Origin: Anaeromyces robustus | Taxonomy: Eukaryota; Neocallimastigomycota; Neocallimastigomycetes; Neocallimastigales; Neocallimastigaceae | Direction: 5' to 3' | DNA length: 25,000 nucleotides | Assembly (NCBI GenBank): GCA_002104895.1 | Contig: MCFG01000154.1 | Location: forward strand, 1-25,000 | Made by a program: the position numbers and the translations under genes | In this document: positions 1 through 12,089 of the stretch, piece after piece | Layout: each line of letters starts with the position of its first letter | How positions within the stretch are numbered: position 1 is the stretch's first letter | The notes under the pieces: model-generated | What the model saw: the letters and a program-made list of their open reading frames with translations, nothing else | Database searches by the model: none | What the model was told of the DNA's origin: nothing

Positions 1-490
1 TCATCTTCTGTTGGTACCTCAGTTGGTGTTGCTTCTTCATCATCTTCTGTTGGTACTCAGTTGGTGTTGCTTTTTCATCTCTTCTGTTGGTACCTCAGTT
101 GGTGTTGCTTCTTCATCATCTTCTGTTGGTACCTCAGTTGGTGTTGCTTCTTCATCATCTTCTGTTGGTACCTCAGTTGGTGTTGCTTCTTCATCATCTT
201 CTGTTGGTACCTCAGTTGGTGTTGCTTCTTCATCATCTTCTGTTGGTACCTCAGTTGGTATTGCTTCTTCATCTTCTGTTGGTACCTCAGTTGGTATTGC
301 TTCTTCATCTTCTGTTGGTACCTCAGTTGGTATTGCTTCTTCATCTTCTGTTGGTACCTCAGTTGGTATTGCTTCTTCATCTTCTGTTGGTACCTCAGTT
401 GGTATTGCTTCTTCATCTTCTGTTGGTTTTGCTTCTTCATCATCTTCTGTTGGTACCTCAGTTGGTTTTGCTTCTTCATCTTCTGTTGGT
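1..490 (-). repeat. 39/36-bp coding minisatellite (PTEDDEEATPTEV / PTEDEEAIPTEV)
   Basis: Tandem units of 39 bp, then 36 bp, encode Pro-Thr-Glu-Val and Asp-Glu-Glu-Ala blocks in the tail of the secreted acidic protein. Five 12-residue EDEEAIPTEVPT units follow each other. They are followed, towards the window start, by four intact 13-residue EDDEEATPTEVPT units and then by frame-shifted copies. Shorter related units lie between about 390 and 540. The near-identity of adjacent units points to recent expansion, so copy number is probably variable and hard to assemble. Confidence 0.9.
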
Positions 491-1650
491 TTTGCTTCTT
501 CATCATCTTCTGTTGGTTTTGCTTCTTCATCATCTTCTTCTTGTGGTTCAGTTGGTAATACTTCATCATCATCATCATTTTCTTCTTCCTTTGGTGATTC
601 AGCCGGTAATACTTCTTCATCATCTTCTTCTTCTGGTTCAGTTGGTAATACATCTTCATTTTCTTCTTCATTGTCATCTTCAGTCTTTTGCGATTCAGCT
701 GGTTTTTCTTCTGGATCTTCTTCATTTTCTTCTTCATTATTATCTTCAGTCTTTTGTGATTCAGCTGGTTTTTCTTCTGGATCTTCTTCTTCATTTTCTT
801 CTTCATTGTTATCTTCAGTCTTTTGTGATTCAGCTGGTTTTTCTTCTGGATCTTCTTCTTCATTTTCTTCTTCATTATTATCTTCAGTCTTTTGTGATTC
901 AGCTGGTTTTTCTTCTGTATTGTCAACTTCTTTTTCTTTTAAATTCTCTTCCTTTTTTTCTTCATCATTGTTAACTACTTTTTCTTCCTGTCCTTCATCA
1001 TTATTTCCTTCTTCATTATCATCTTCAGTCTTTTGTGATTCAACTAGTTCTTCTTCTGGATCTTCTTTTTTATTCTCTTCATTATTTACATCTTTAATCT
1101 TTTTTGATTGAATCAGTTTTTCTTCTTGATCTTCCTCTTTATTGTCTTCTTTAGTTTCTTGTGATTCAACTAGTTCTTCTTCTGGATCTTCCTCTTTATT
1201 GTCTTCTTTATTTTCTTGTGATTCAACTAGTTCTTCTTCTGGATCTTCCTTTTCGTTATTTATTTCTTTTTCTATGTCATCTCCTTCATTTTCCTCTTCT
1301 TTTTTTTCTTCTTTTTTTTCATCAATAGGTATTTCATCCTGATCGTCTTCTTCCTCAACTAAAGGAGAAACATGTTCTTCATCTTCAATATTAATATTGT
1401 AAATTTCTTGTCTACGTTGTATATTTATTCTTGGATTTATAGTCAAACATTCACCCTTATGAATATCACAACCATATTCAATATAACAAAGTGAATTTTT
1501 ATTATTTAATTTAATACATTTTCCATTATTACAACAATAACCATCATCACAATTACCATTAATACATGTCGTTTTAGAAGATTGTGCGAATGATAAGAAT
1601 ATACTTATCAATAAAATTATAAATAAATTATATTTAAAAATAGAACCCAT
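1..1650 (-). CDS. Secreted acidic repeat protein with N-terminal eight-cysteine (CBM18-like) module; 3' end broken or off the window
   Basis: An upstream in-frame ATG exists at 1689, but the ATG at 1650 is the better start because it places a hydrophobic stretch (FIILLISIFLSFA, residues 10-22) directly at the N-terminus as a signal peptide. Residues 29-68 hold eight cysteines spaced C-x4-C-x4-CC-x4-C-x9-C-x5-C-x6-C. This resembles a hevein/CBM18 fold, but the usual Ser and aromatic sugar-binding residues after the CC pair are missing. The rest is low complexity and strongly acidic: EEELVESQ-type repeats, then four KPAESQKTED repeats of about 22-23 residues, then Thr/Pro/Glu repeats of 12-13 residues. 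The frame is intact from 1650 down to about 80; two one-base deletions (near 79 and 54) then bring a stop at 40-42, although the repeat code continues to base 1 in another frame. Probably an extracellular or cell-wall protein; the function is unknown. No introns are seen. The frameshifts may be sequencing errors near a contig end. Confidence 0.75.
675..940 (-). repeat. 66-69-bp coding repeat (KPAESQKTED unit), four copies
   Basis: Four successive units encode PEEKPAESQKTEDNNEEENE with minor length changes (23, 23 and 22 residues before the last copy). They differ by a few substitutions such as N to D. A more diverged set with the core EEELVESQ lies upstream in the protein, at about 1020-1260. 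Both sets belong to the acidic tail of the same gene and probably arose from one ancestral unit. Confidence 0.85.
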
Positions 1651-2996
1651 TTTTTCTTTTTTAGAAAAAATAGACTCTATTATTAACAAAATAAATAATA
1701 TGTATATTATCTTTAAAGATAGTTAATAAATTTTATGCTTATATGGATAATATATGTTTGATAATTATATATAAATTGATATTTTATGTCTTAATTTAAT
1801 GTATAAATGAAATTAATAGATATATGATAATTAAAATATATATATGAAGTATTATATAAAAAAAAATATAATTGAATTTTGTAAATTGTCTTTTTATATC
1901 AATTTTTTATTTGAACTGATGTTCTATTACTTTTTTATGTCAAATTTCCAATTATTATGCTTATTTTTTAATGATTTTCAATGATATTACAAACATTCAA
2001 TTATTTTTTAATTAAAATTTTATAATATTGAATAACTTATTCTTCTAATATAAATATGAATAATAATATATGTATGTATTTTTAATAAAACACGTTTTTA
2101 TAGAATATTTGAATAAAGTCATCAATAATATAAAATAATGATAAATTCGTGTGTGTAAAAAAAAAAAAATACAATTAAAGATGAAATTATAATCTATTTA
2201 TATTCTTTATTTACTATAAATTATTAATATATTGTTATTAATATTAACATTAATTTATATATATTGAATATAAAAACTTTGTTATAATATATACATAAAT
2301 TAATATATGAACAGAAAAATGTATTATAAAAACAAAATATATGAAATTAAAAAAAATTAAAAAATAGTTTAAATATAATTTATCAATTGTAATATAATTG
2401 AATATATTAAATTTTAATATATATATAAAATTTAATAAATCTAAAATGTAATATTTATTATTAATTAATTATATAAATTTTTTAAAATAAATTAATATAT
2501 AAATATGTAAAATATATTATTTATATTTATATAATAATAAAAAAAAATATCTTATTAAAAATTTAAATCTTAAGTTGAAATATTGTAAAATGGCGTACAC
2601 TTTAATTGTATCAATATATGATATGAAAACAAATATTAATCTTTTCCATATTTAAATATAAACTAATTTTCTTTATTAATAATATAATAAAAATATTTTT
2701 TTTAAGTCCTATTATTAATATATATTTGGATAAAATTTATAGATAAAATTCATAATGTTAATGTATAATATATAATTAATTAAACTAAACAAAAAATGAA
2801 AAATATTGATATGTATTAATTACTACCATATAAGGAAATCAAAAATTATACTTTATAAAATATAAAATATATAAATCATTGTATTTTAATATATTCCAGA
2901 AATATATATTGATAATATATTTTTATTTTAATTAATATAAATAACAATACATATTTTACAAATAAAATATTAATCACTACAAATATTTTAATGAAT

Positions 2997-2998
<2 letters not shown>

Positions 2999-3027
<29 letters not shown>
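2999..3027. repeat. Poly-T run, 29 bases
   Basis: An uninterrupted run of T. It explains the lysine stretch in the spurious minus-strand frame over 2876-3073. Its true length is uncertain, as for any long homopolymer. Confidence 0.95.
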
Positions 3028-5022
3028 GATATAAAAAATTTATGTAGATATATAAATAGCAATGAATAGCCATTTAAATTATTATACTTTATAAAAACTT
3101 AAAAAAAAAATTAAAATGAATATTACATTTATTTAATGTTTATTATTATTTTTTTTTAATTTTTATTATTAATATATTAATATTTATTCTAGATTTATTT
3201 AGTTATTTATTTATGTATTCATTTTATTTACATAAGTATTTATTTATTAATTATTTATTTATATATTTGTTTATAAATTTATTTATTAATTAAATAATTG
3301 ATTAATAAAATCATAATCAATAATTCTAATAAAGATTAAAATATAATATAGCAGTGCCATAATTTAATAAAAAAATTTTTTACTAAAATAACTATTGTCA
3401 CGTCACTTAATAAATTTACAATAAAATTTTTTATTACTAAAGATTTTTATAATATTTAAATTATAATATACTACCTTCTTTTTTATTATTAGTTCATTCT
3501 AAATAAATACATTTTTTCATAAATATGATATTTATTATTATTTGTATTAATTATTTTAAAAATTCATATTATTATTTTTATTATAATTTATTTTAAAACT
3601 GATGTTATAACTTCTATTATTTTTTTTTTCAAAATCCCATATTTTATAGTAAAAGAATAAATATAAATTATAATACTTTTGTTTTAAATTTTGTATTTCC
3701 ATATATCTTCAATAGATACTTAATAAAACGAAAATATAAACAAAAAAGCAATAATTATGCATTGACGAATTATTTATTAATATTTAAAAATTTATTTTTA
3801 CTTTACGTTAAAAATATATATATGAATTGTAATAATGTATTTGATATAAAATAAAATACATGTAAAAAAGAAACAATGCCAAAATTATTCTTTCATAATA
3901 TATACAAAATTATGATATAAAGTATATATTAATATATATAATAATATATATTATAATACAAACTAATTTATTTTTTATAATTAAGATAATTTTAATAAAT
4001 AATAATGATATATAAGCTTTATTTTTATTTTTATATAAGTATTATTAATAATGTTTAAATAAAAAAATGCTTTTTTTTGCCATTTTTACTATATTTAATT
4101 TGTATTAATTTTTGGAAATCTTGTTTCTCTTAATTATCATATTATTATTAAAACAGGAAAATTTTATTTGTTTATTATTGGTTACCAAATTTTTTGTTTT
4201 TTTTATAAATGTATTATTAGATGATGCTAATTTAATATATATAGATAATATATATTCAATATAATTGTTTATGATTTAAAGTTTTTATGATTAATTAAAA
4301 ATTCATAATTATTATATATACAAATAATATTTTAAGGTTAATTTATTTATTAATGAAAAATTAATTAAAATAAAAATATTAAAAAACTTGAATAAAATTT
4401 ATAAATTAAAATTTAAATTATGGAAAATAAAAAGAGAAAAAATTGTTCTTTTTTTTGAATAAAATCAGCCAAATTGGAAAGAACCTTGATTCTGTTCTAT
4501 CAAACATTAGTCGATATTTTTGAACATACTTTACTTAAAAGGAGACAAATTATCTTTTAATTAGAAAATGTTTCTAATTCCATATATTTTTTATATAATA
4601 TTCAAAAAGAAATAAGTTTCATAATTTTCATATAAAGAATATAACCATTAAAATAATAAATAATACCAATAAAAATTTAATCTCTTATTTCTTATCTCTT
4701 GATTACGATTATTGTTGTTATTGTTATTAATTATTTGTTATTATCATCATTATCATTATTAATAAAAATTTTTTGCTAGAAAAAATATTTTTTTAATAAT
4801 TGTGTATAAATTATTATTCTCTAAATATTGTTTATATTATTATAAATTACGTAATATATTTATAAAATTTATTCAATTCCAAACTGCTAAACTTTATTCT
4901 TCAGTTTTATGATTTAACATAAAAATTGTAATTAAAAATAAAAAATTATTGCTCTATTATTATAATTATTGTTGTTATAAAATATTAATATAATATATAT
5001 TATTAATACTACTATTTAAATA

Positions 5023-5069
5023 ATTACATAACCAATATTTTATTATAAACAAAATATTGGTTATGTAAT
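5023..5069. repeat. Perfect inverted repeat: 19-bp arms, 9-nt loop
   Basis: The left arm ATTACATAACCAATATTTT (5023-5041) is exactly complementary to 5051-5069, with the loop ATTATAAAC between. The arms contain three G:C pairs and are not simple AT alternation, so chance pairing is less likely than for the surrounding microsatellites. No gene flanks it closely. It could be a miniature element, a hairpin RNA or a replication-slippage product; the sequence does not decide. Confidence 0.85.
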
Positions 5070-5620
5070 AAAATAACAATTCTATTAAAATTAAAAAAAT
5101 CAATTATTTCTATCATATATTATTATACTTTATTATTGGTATTATTATCATTACTTTGCTAATATTATAGTTATTGTAACTATTGTATGTACTATATATT
5201 ATTATTATATATTATTATTATATATTATTATATATATTATTTTTATAATTTTTATTATTATTTATTTAAATTTTAATAGATTTATTATATTAATCATAAT
5301 ATAAATAAATATTTTAAATTTATTCATAATTTGCATTAAATTTATATTAAAAAGTTTTTTTCTTTTTAATGAATTTTTCACAAATTTAAACTTTTAATAC
5401 ACAATAAAATGAAAAATAATTTTCATTTATAATTATCAATATATTAGTTTCATATATTACAATATAATACAATATATTAATATTTATTTAATGAAAAAAA
5501 TTTAAAAAAATTTCTAGATTATATACATAAAAAATATTATGTAAAATAGCAATTATTATTCTATATTTCTTTTATTTTACCTTTAATATAATTATAAAAA
5601 TGGCATAATGAATTAATTCT

Positions 5621-5678
5621 AAATATTTTTATTTAAATCAATATAATTTTAAATATTTTTATTTAAATCAATATAATT
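5621..5678. repeat. Two-copy direct repeat, 30-bp period
   Basis: A 28-base unit beginning AAATATTTTTATTTAAATCA occurs at 5621-5648 and again, identically, at 5651-5678. It is a simple local duplication with no coding content. Confidence 0.85.
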
Positions 5679-6108
5679 CTTGTATTATTAATTATAACTT
5701 TTTTATTTTGATAGAAAAGAAATAAATCAAATCTATTATATTCTCTATTATATTATTTAAAAAATTGTATATTGTTTTTATATATTAAAAATAATAAATA
5801 AATATTCTAAATATAAATATAAATATATGATAACTGTAAAATATTAATAAAAAATATATATAATAAAATAATAAATAATAAAAATGATTATAATAATCAT
5901 ATAATACAGAAAAAATACTAAACAATATTTTTATATTCTGTAAAGATAAAATCATGGCAATACAATTTAAGAATTTAAGCTTTATTTACTTAACTATTAA
6001 TATTTAATTAATATTTAAGTATGTTTTTCTATACTATAATATTTTATCATAGCAATATAATTTAAACTATATGCATGATAAAATTTTTATATGTATATTT
6101 ATATATAT

Positions 6109-6152
6109 AATTATCTATTTAAATACCTTTAAAGGTATTTAAATAGATAATT
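6109..6152. repeat. 44-bp perfect palindrome
   Basis: The 22-base left arm, AATTATCTATTTAAATACCT followed by TT, is followed with no spacer by its exact complement, centred between 6130 and 6131. It contains three G:C pairs per arm. Base pairing stops at 6108/6153. With no loop it could extrude as a cruciform. No gene lies near. Confidence 0.9.
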
Positions 6153-7440
6153 TAATTAAATAATTTAATATTAAAAATATATTAGATGTACCGCATTTTT
6201 TGAAATTAAATTTTTTAATTTTTTATGTTAAATTTCAAATAAGATAAATGATTATATTCAAACTTATACAAATCTTATACAAATATTAATATGTAAGTGA
6301 AATTTAATTAAATTTTTATTGTAATAAACTTTATAAATTATTAATATAAAAAAAAATTTTTTTTTATTACAAATTTTAAATTTTATATATTAACTGTAAC
6401 TCTTTTTTTATTTATTTGTTATTCCCTTTTATTTTAATTTTTAGTTAATAATTTAGAAAAAAAAAATATTAAATTAATTAATAACTAATAATGAATATAA
6501 ATTATTTAATATTTGATTTAATAATTTATTTTATTTTTAATTTCTTTTTTTAATAATAAAAAAATTATAAATGATTATGTTAAAGATAATACAATTTTTT
6601 TATTTAAACTACCAAATATTCTTTTAAACATAATAAAATTAAGTATTATACTAATCTAATTCATTTTAATATTATATTTGTTTATAAATATAATGATATA
6701 ATAATAATTACAATATATTACGTATATTTAAAAAAGTTTTCGGTTAAACTTCCTAAAAATATATATTGTTTAAATATCAATAATATACGTATAATATTAT
6801 TATATATATATATATAATTTTAAATATGTTATTAATAAATATAATATTAATATATTAACAATTTCATTATATATTATATACAATGAATAATAAATAATAT
6901 AGGGCATGTTATTTATTATATATATTTATTTAATACAAATAAAAAGTATTAAATATTATTCAATATAAATTATAAAATAATATATTAAAGGGTCATTTTA
7001 AAAAAAAAATCATTTAATATATATATTTTTCTTTTATTAGAAATATTTTATTAATATATTATTTTTATATTATTACACTGCATAGTCTTATTATTATTAT
7101 CTTATTTTAATTTATATCATAATTATACTTTCTTTATAGAATATTATCATTAATATATCCATACTTCTTGTTTTTTTTTTTTTTTTTAATTATATAAAAA
7201 CATTAATTATTAAAAATTTTAATATATAATAGAATTTATTTCTTTTTTTTTTTTTTTTAGTAAATTCGAAAATAATTATCAATATCATTAATTATTGTAG
7301 TATCTATAAATATTGTATTATTTTTAAATATATAAAAATATAAAAAAAAAAAAAAAGGATTTAAATATATATTTAAATTATATAATTTTAATTTAAAAAT
7401 TTAATAAATAAAAAATAAATAGTACTGATAGTAATAATAT

Positions 7441-7495
7441 CATTTATTTATTTATTTAGTTATTTATTTAGTTATTTATTTAGTTAGTTAGTTAG

Positions 7496-7558
<63 letters not shown>

Positions 7559-7562
7559 TTCA
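7441..7562. repeat. TTTA tetranucleotide tract with TTAG variants
   Basis: About 120 bases of (TTTA)n, interrupted near 7460-7497 by TTAG units. This is a simple-sequence expansion, non-coding as far as I can see. Confidence 0.9.
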
Positions 7563-8905
7563 TACCAATTTAATACTAATGTATCTTTTATATGTCAAAA
7601 AAAAATATTTATTCATATATATCTTTATTGATTCATATATATTTAATTATTGGTACTTTTTGTAAAAAAAAAAATTAATTTATACATTATATTTTTAATA
7701 TATCATAAATTTATAATATATTATTTTTTGGTATTAATTATAATATAAGATTATTTAAAATTTAAGATTTTAAAGTGGATTAGCCATTAAAGAAATAAAA
7801 TATTATTGGCTCTGAATAATCTAATTTTCTTAATTAAAATCTTTTTATATTAAGAAATTTTAATTATATAATTAAAAATTTAATTTAGAAAATTTACTTC
7901 ATAATATTTTTACATTACATTCATTGTATTATAAAATAAACTTTTTGTGTATACAATATGAATTCTTTTATATTTGAGTTAAAATTTTTAAATTTATAAA
8001 AGAATTAAATTTATTAATATGAACATGTTGATTATAATTTAGGAAAAAAAAAGAAATATATAGTTACTGTAAGTATATTATCTATATTAATTGATATATT
8101 ATCTATATTAATTGAAATAGTTAATTACATAGAATTATTCTTTATGATTTTATATATAAATACATTAAAGAATAGCAATAAATTTTTATTTATATACTTT
8201 AAGTAAATTCTACACACATGATTAGTAATTTATATATTACATTGAAATTTTATTTTATAAATTCGAATTTACAAACTTTTATTTTATATATATATATATA
8301 TATATCAAACAAATAAATAAGTAATAAAAAAAATTTTTTTTATATTTTAACAAGTCAATGTATAAATTTTCCTTTCGATGAATTAAAATGAAATAATATA
8401 AAAATACTTAATAAAACTTTATATATGTTAATACATTCTAATTATTCTTTTTTTTTTATTTTCATAATTATTTTTAAAATTTATTTTTTTTTTATATATA
8501 AATACTAATTATGTAAATATTTCGAAGATATGTTTTAAATATTTTTCATAGTTTTTTAATATTCAAAGTATATAATATATTAATTTTTGAAATTTGCATC
8601 ATGTATTCTATTATATTATATTATATATTATATAAAATTATATAAAATAAATAATAGATAATAGATAATATTTTTTTTTCATTTTTCATTGAATTTTTAT
8701 TCATTTTTTCAAAATATTTTTAATGAAAATATAATTACAAAATTCTCAATAAGTAGTATAGTTTTTTTTTTTTTTTTTGTAGATATTAATATTTTAAATG
8801 CTGAATAAAAAGATAATTAAACGTAATATAATAAGTTTTTAATATCATCATAAATTGGTAAAATAAAATTTTTAGTAAAATAAATAATTAAAAATATAAA
8901 ATTTC

Positions 8906-8906
<1 letters not shown>

Positions 8907-8952
<46 letters not shown>
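8907..8952. repeat. Poly-A run, 46 bases
   Basis: An unbroken run of 46 A, followed by A-rich sequence with single G interruptions to about 8968. No coding sequence precedes it, so I see no support for it being the tail of a retroposed transcript. Confidence 0.95.
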
Positions 8953-8963
<11 letters not shown>

Positions 8964-9146
8964 AGAAATATAAATATAAAACAAAAAGTCAAAAGAATAT
9001 AATGAATATCTTTTTTATTTTATTCTTTTATATATCTATATTATAGATTTAATAATGATAAATTAATAATGTTAAATAAAAGGTATTACAATTTTTATAA
9101 GAAATCTTAACTAAATGTCTTAATTGATTATGTTCATAATATAATA

Positions 9147-9249
9147 AAATAATAATTAATTTTATTATTTTTATTATTATTTTTCCAAAGAAAATGAAAT
9201 AATAATTAATTTTATTATTTTTATTATTGTTATTTTTCCAAAGAAAATC
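9147..9249. repeat. Two-copy tandem repeat of about 50 bp
   Basis: Two adjacent units, 9147-9196 and 9197-9249, share AATAATTAATTTTATTATTT and the less AT-rich TTTTTCCAAAGAAAAT. The second copy has a 3-base insertion. No coding potential is seen. Confidence 0.85.
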
Positions 9250-9810
9250 AAATAATATAATATAATTAATATATTATATATTTTTAATATATTGTTTTAT
9301 TATTATTATTTTATTTTATTTTATTTATTATTATTTATTTATTATGTTCTCTTAATAAATAAGAGTAGAATGAAAAAGAAGAAATTTCTAAATTATAATA
9401 TAATATTATATTTCTTATTTATTTTTTCTATAAATATTTATATTGGTATTATTATAATAACTTAATATATTTGCATGATTATTATAATTTTTAATCTTGT
9501 ATTATTATTTTTATGTATGATATTATTACAATTATAAATATAATAATTTTTTTTTTTTTTTTAATTATTTATTTAATATTTCAAAATTTTTAAATAAATG
9601 TTGAAATTTTAATTCAATTTTTTCTTTTTTTTTTTTTTTTATATTTTTTTTTTCTTGTTTTGTTTATTTGCTTATTTTTTAAAAAAATTAAAAAATTATT
9701 TATAATATAAATATTATATTTAATTACATATATTCATATTATTTAATAATTTAATTAATATATATTGTTTTTATGTATTTTATTATTATAATAATTATTT
9801 ATCTTTTCTA

Positions 9811-9846
9811 TTTTTTTTTTCTTTTTTTTTTTTTTTTTTTTTTTTT
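9811..9846. repeat. Poly-T run with a single C
   Basis: Ten T, one C at 9821, then 25 T. It lies about 120 bases beyond the stop codon of the magnesium transporter on the minus strand, where it would read as poly-A. Too little is visible to call it a transcript end signal. Confidence 0.9.
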
Positions 9847-9964
9847 GTTATTTATATTTATGTGTTTATATATATATATATATATATATTTAATCAATTT
9901 TTCTATATATATTTTGATTATTATTTAAAGTATTAATTTAATTAAGTTAATTACTATTATTATT

Positions 9965-12055
9965 TTAAAGCATTCCCATACGTTTTGAGAAATAAACTAC
10001 AGATATTGATACACATATCATAGTTATAACAATCATGATAAATGGGATAAATGTAGGATTATTATCGGTTTGTCCTGGTACAGTAACGTTCATACCCCAC
10101 ATACCTTAGAAAATAGAAATTTAATAAATAAATTAAACCCATTAAATGAAATACCATATATATAATAAATAAATAAATAAATAAATAAATAAAATAAAGT
10201 TAAATATATAAACAAATAATAAAATATATATAAATTAAATAATTAAAACTTTTAACTTTTGTAATATATTATATATACCTGTAATGACGTTTAATGGTAA
10301 AAAAATACTACCCAATGCTGTCATTTTCATTACAATATCATTTGTACGGTTAGCTGTTAGAGTAATTTCAATAGTAATTTGTGCTAAATAATTAGAATGA
10401 GCTCTTGTTAAAGTTTTATCGTAATGTGATAAATTCTGAACCATAGTAATAATATGATCTTGAACATCACTTAAGTAAAGTAAAGTTTCTGATTTTGGTG
10501 AGAGCGTACTAAGTCGTTTAATGAAAATTTTTATAATATCAGCTTTATCTGTCAAAAGTCTCAATAATGCTGTGACGTGTTTACGTGCTAAACCAATACG
10601 ACGAAGCATATCATTTTGTTCTGATTCTTTTAAAATAAGTACTAACTCATCTATACTATCTACATCAATTTCAATAGTTCTTAAATATGGCATAAAAGAA
10701 TCAGCAACTGTAATTTTAATTATTTGTATATAAATATACAATTAATTGAAAGAAAGAAAGAAAGAAAGTTATTATGAAAAAGAAAAATAATTATATTAAT
10801 AATGTTATTATATTTATTAAATGAATAAAATAACAAAAATTAATAATAAAAAAAAAAAAAATCTTATAAAAAAATCTAAATTACTATCATCAATATGAGC
10901 GTATGCAAGCCAGTCACCATTAACTTGAAAATCATAAAGACTAAGTTGAATTATTCTTTTGAGAATATTATCAGGATGAGGTGTTGGTCTATTATGGAAC
11001 TATTTGTTAAATATTTTATATAAAACATTATTTATAATTTATTATTTAATTATGTGTTGAGTTATATATAAATAAATAAATAAATAAAAAAGGATAATTT
11101 ATTAATATATGTGTTATAAATTTATATTGTAAATTTTAATTTTTATATTGAATAAAAAAGCAATTTTATATTGTATAATTTTAATCTTTATATTGAATAA
11201 AAATATAAATTCATATAATAATATTTACTGATAAAACGCAATTTTTAAATACAAGAATAGAAACACTAATTGGTTGTATATAAGAATAAGATGTTTGTTC
11301 AAAAGAACTAACACTAAGAAAATAGTAATTTAAAAACGTTTCAATTTTTTCTCTTGTATCATCAAATTCAATATCTTCAACTGTTAATGGATGTATTCCA
11401 AATACCTTTTGATATAATAAACAATATATATATATATATATAAATATTATAAATGATTATTGATATTTGCTATAAATAGAATAATATTATACGTTATTTT
11501 ATTGTTTATATATTATTAATATATTACATCAGATAAAACTGTTATTTCTTCTTTTGTTGGATTTAATATATCAAACCAAAAGAATGTTTTTTTCATTGCT
11601 TCACTTATAGAATCATTTCCAACAGGCTTTAATTCGTCAAAACTATTGACACGTTGAATATGATTATTTGCATTATTTTCTCTACAATAAAATATAATTC
11701 TTTCTGAGACATTCTAATTTAATTATTTAATATTTTATAATATTTAATGTTAATAATAAAATTCAAAAGAGTAAAACAGATTATTTTATAAAAAAATAAA
11801 CAAAACATATGTTAAGCTATTTATAAAATTTTATATATTAATAATGAAATTATAATTTATTAACTATTATATAAAATTTTTAAAATTACAATTTATTTTA
11901 AATTTATAAATTAATTACAACTAAAATTATAATTGATTAATAATATAATATTTATATAATGATTATATATTCATATAAAAATATAATTACAATTATCATA
12001 ATTATAATACTTTAAATAAATAATGAATTAAATTAAAATTATGAAAGTTCTAAAT

Positions 12056-12089
<34 letters not shown>

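Larger units (their letters stand above)
1690..9964. other. Gene-free, extremely AT-rich region of about 8.3 kb
   Basis: No open frame here looks like a gene. The one short frame at 2876-3073 minus is built on a poly-T run and has no recognisable domain. The region holds homopolymers (29 T at 2999-3027, 46 A at 8907-8952, T runs at 9811-9846), a TTTA/TTAG tract, short tandem duplications, a hairpin at 5023-5069 and a palindrome at 6109-6152. A slightly less AT-rich patch at about 4460-4560 has an open frame of about 30 codons on the plus strand, but I cannot identify it. No tRNA or rRNA was recognised. Confidence 0.7.

Noticed and set aside
75-926. Lys/Gln/Met-rich minus-strand frame over 75-926
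   Set aside because: Out-of-frame reading of the same coding repeats; no signal sequence or domain.
11-1111. Plus-strand open frames over 11-1111 (Ser/Val-rich) and 1142-1342
   Set aside because: They are antisense shadows of the acidic repeats; the minus strand carries a signal peptide and cysteine module, the plus strand only repeats.
2876-3073. 65-codon minus-strand frame
   Set aside because: Built on a 29-base T run giving poly-Lys; the rest is Ile/Tyr-rich translation of AT DNA.
7441-7562. Possible telomeric or CRISPR-like array
   Set aside because: It is a plain tetranucleotide tract with no spacers and no telomere-type G-rich unit.
10521-10733. Plus-strand frame opposite CorA exon 5
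   Set aside because: Shadow of a clearly conserved coding exon.
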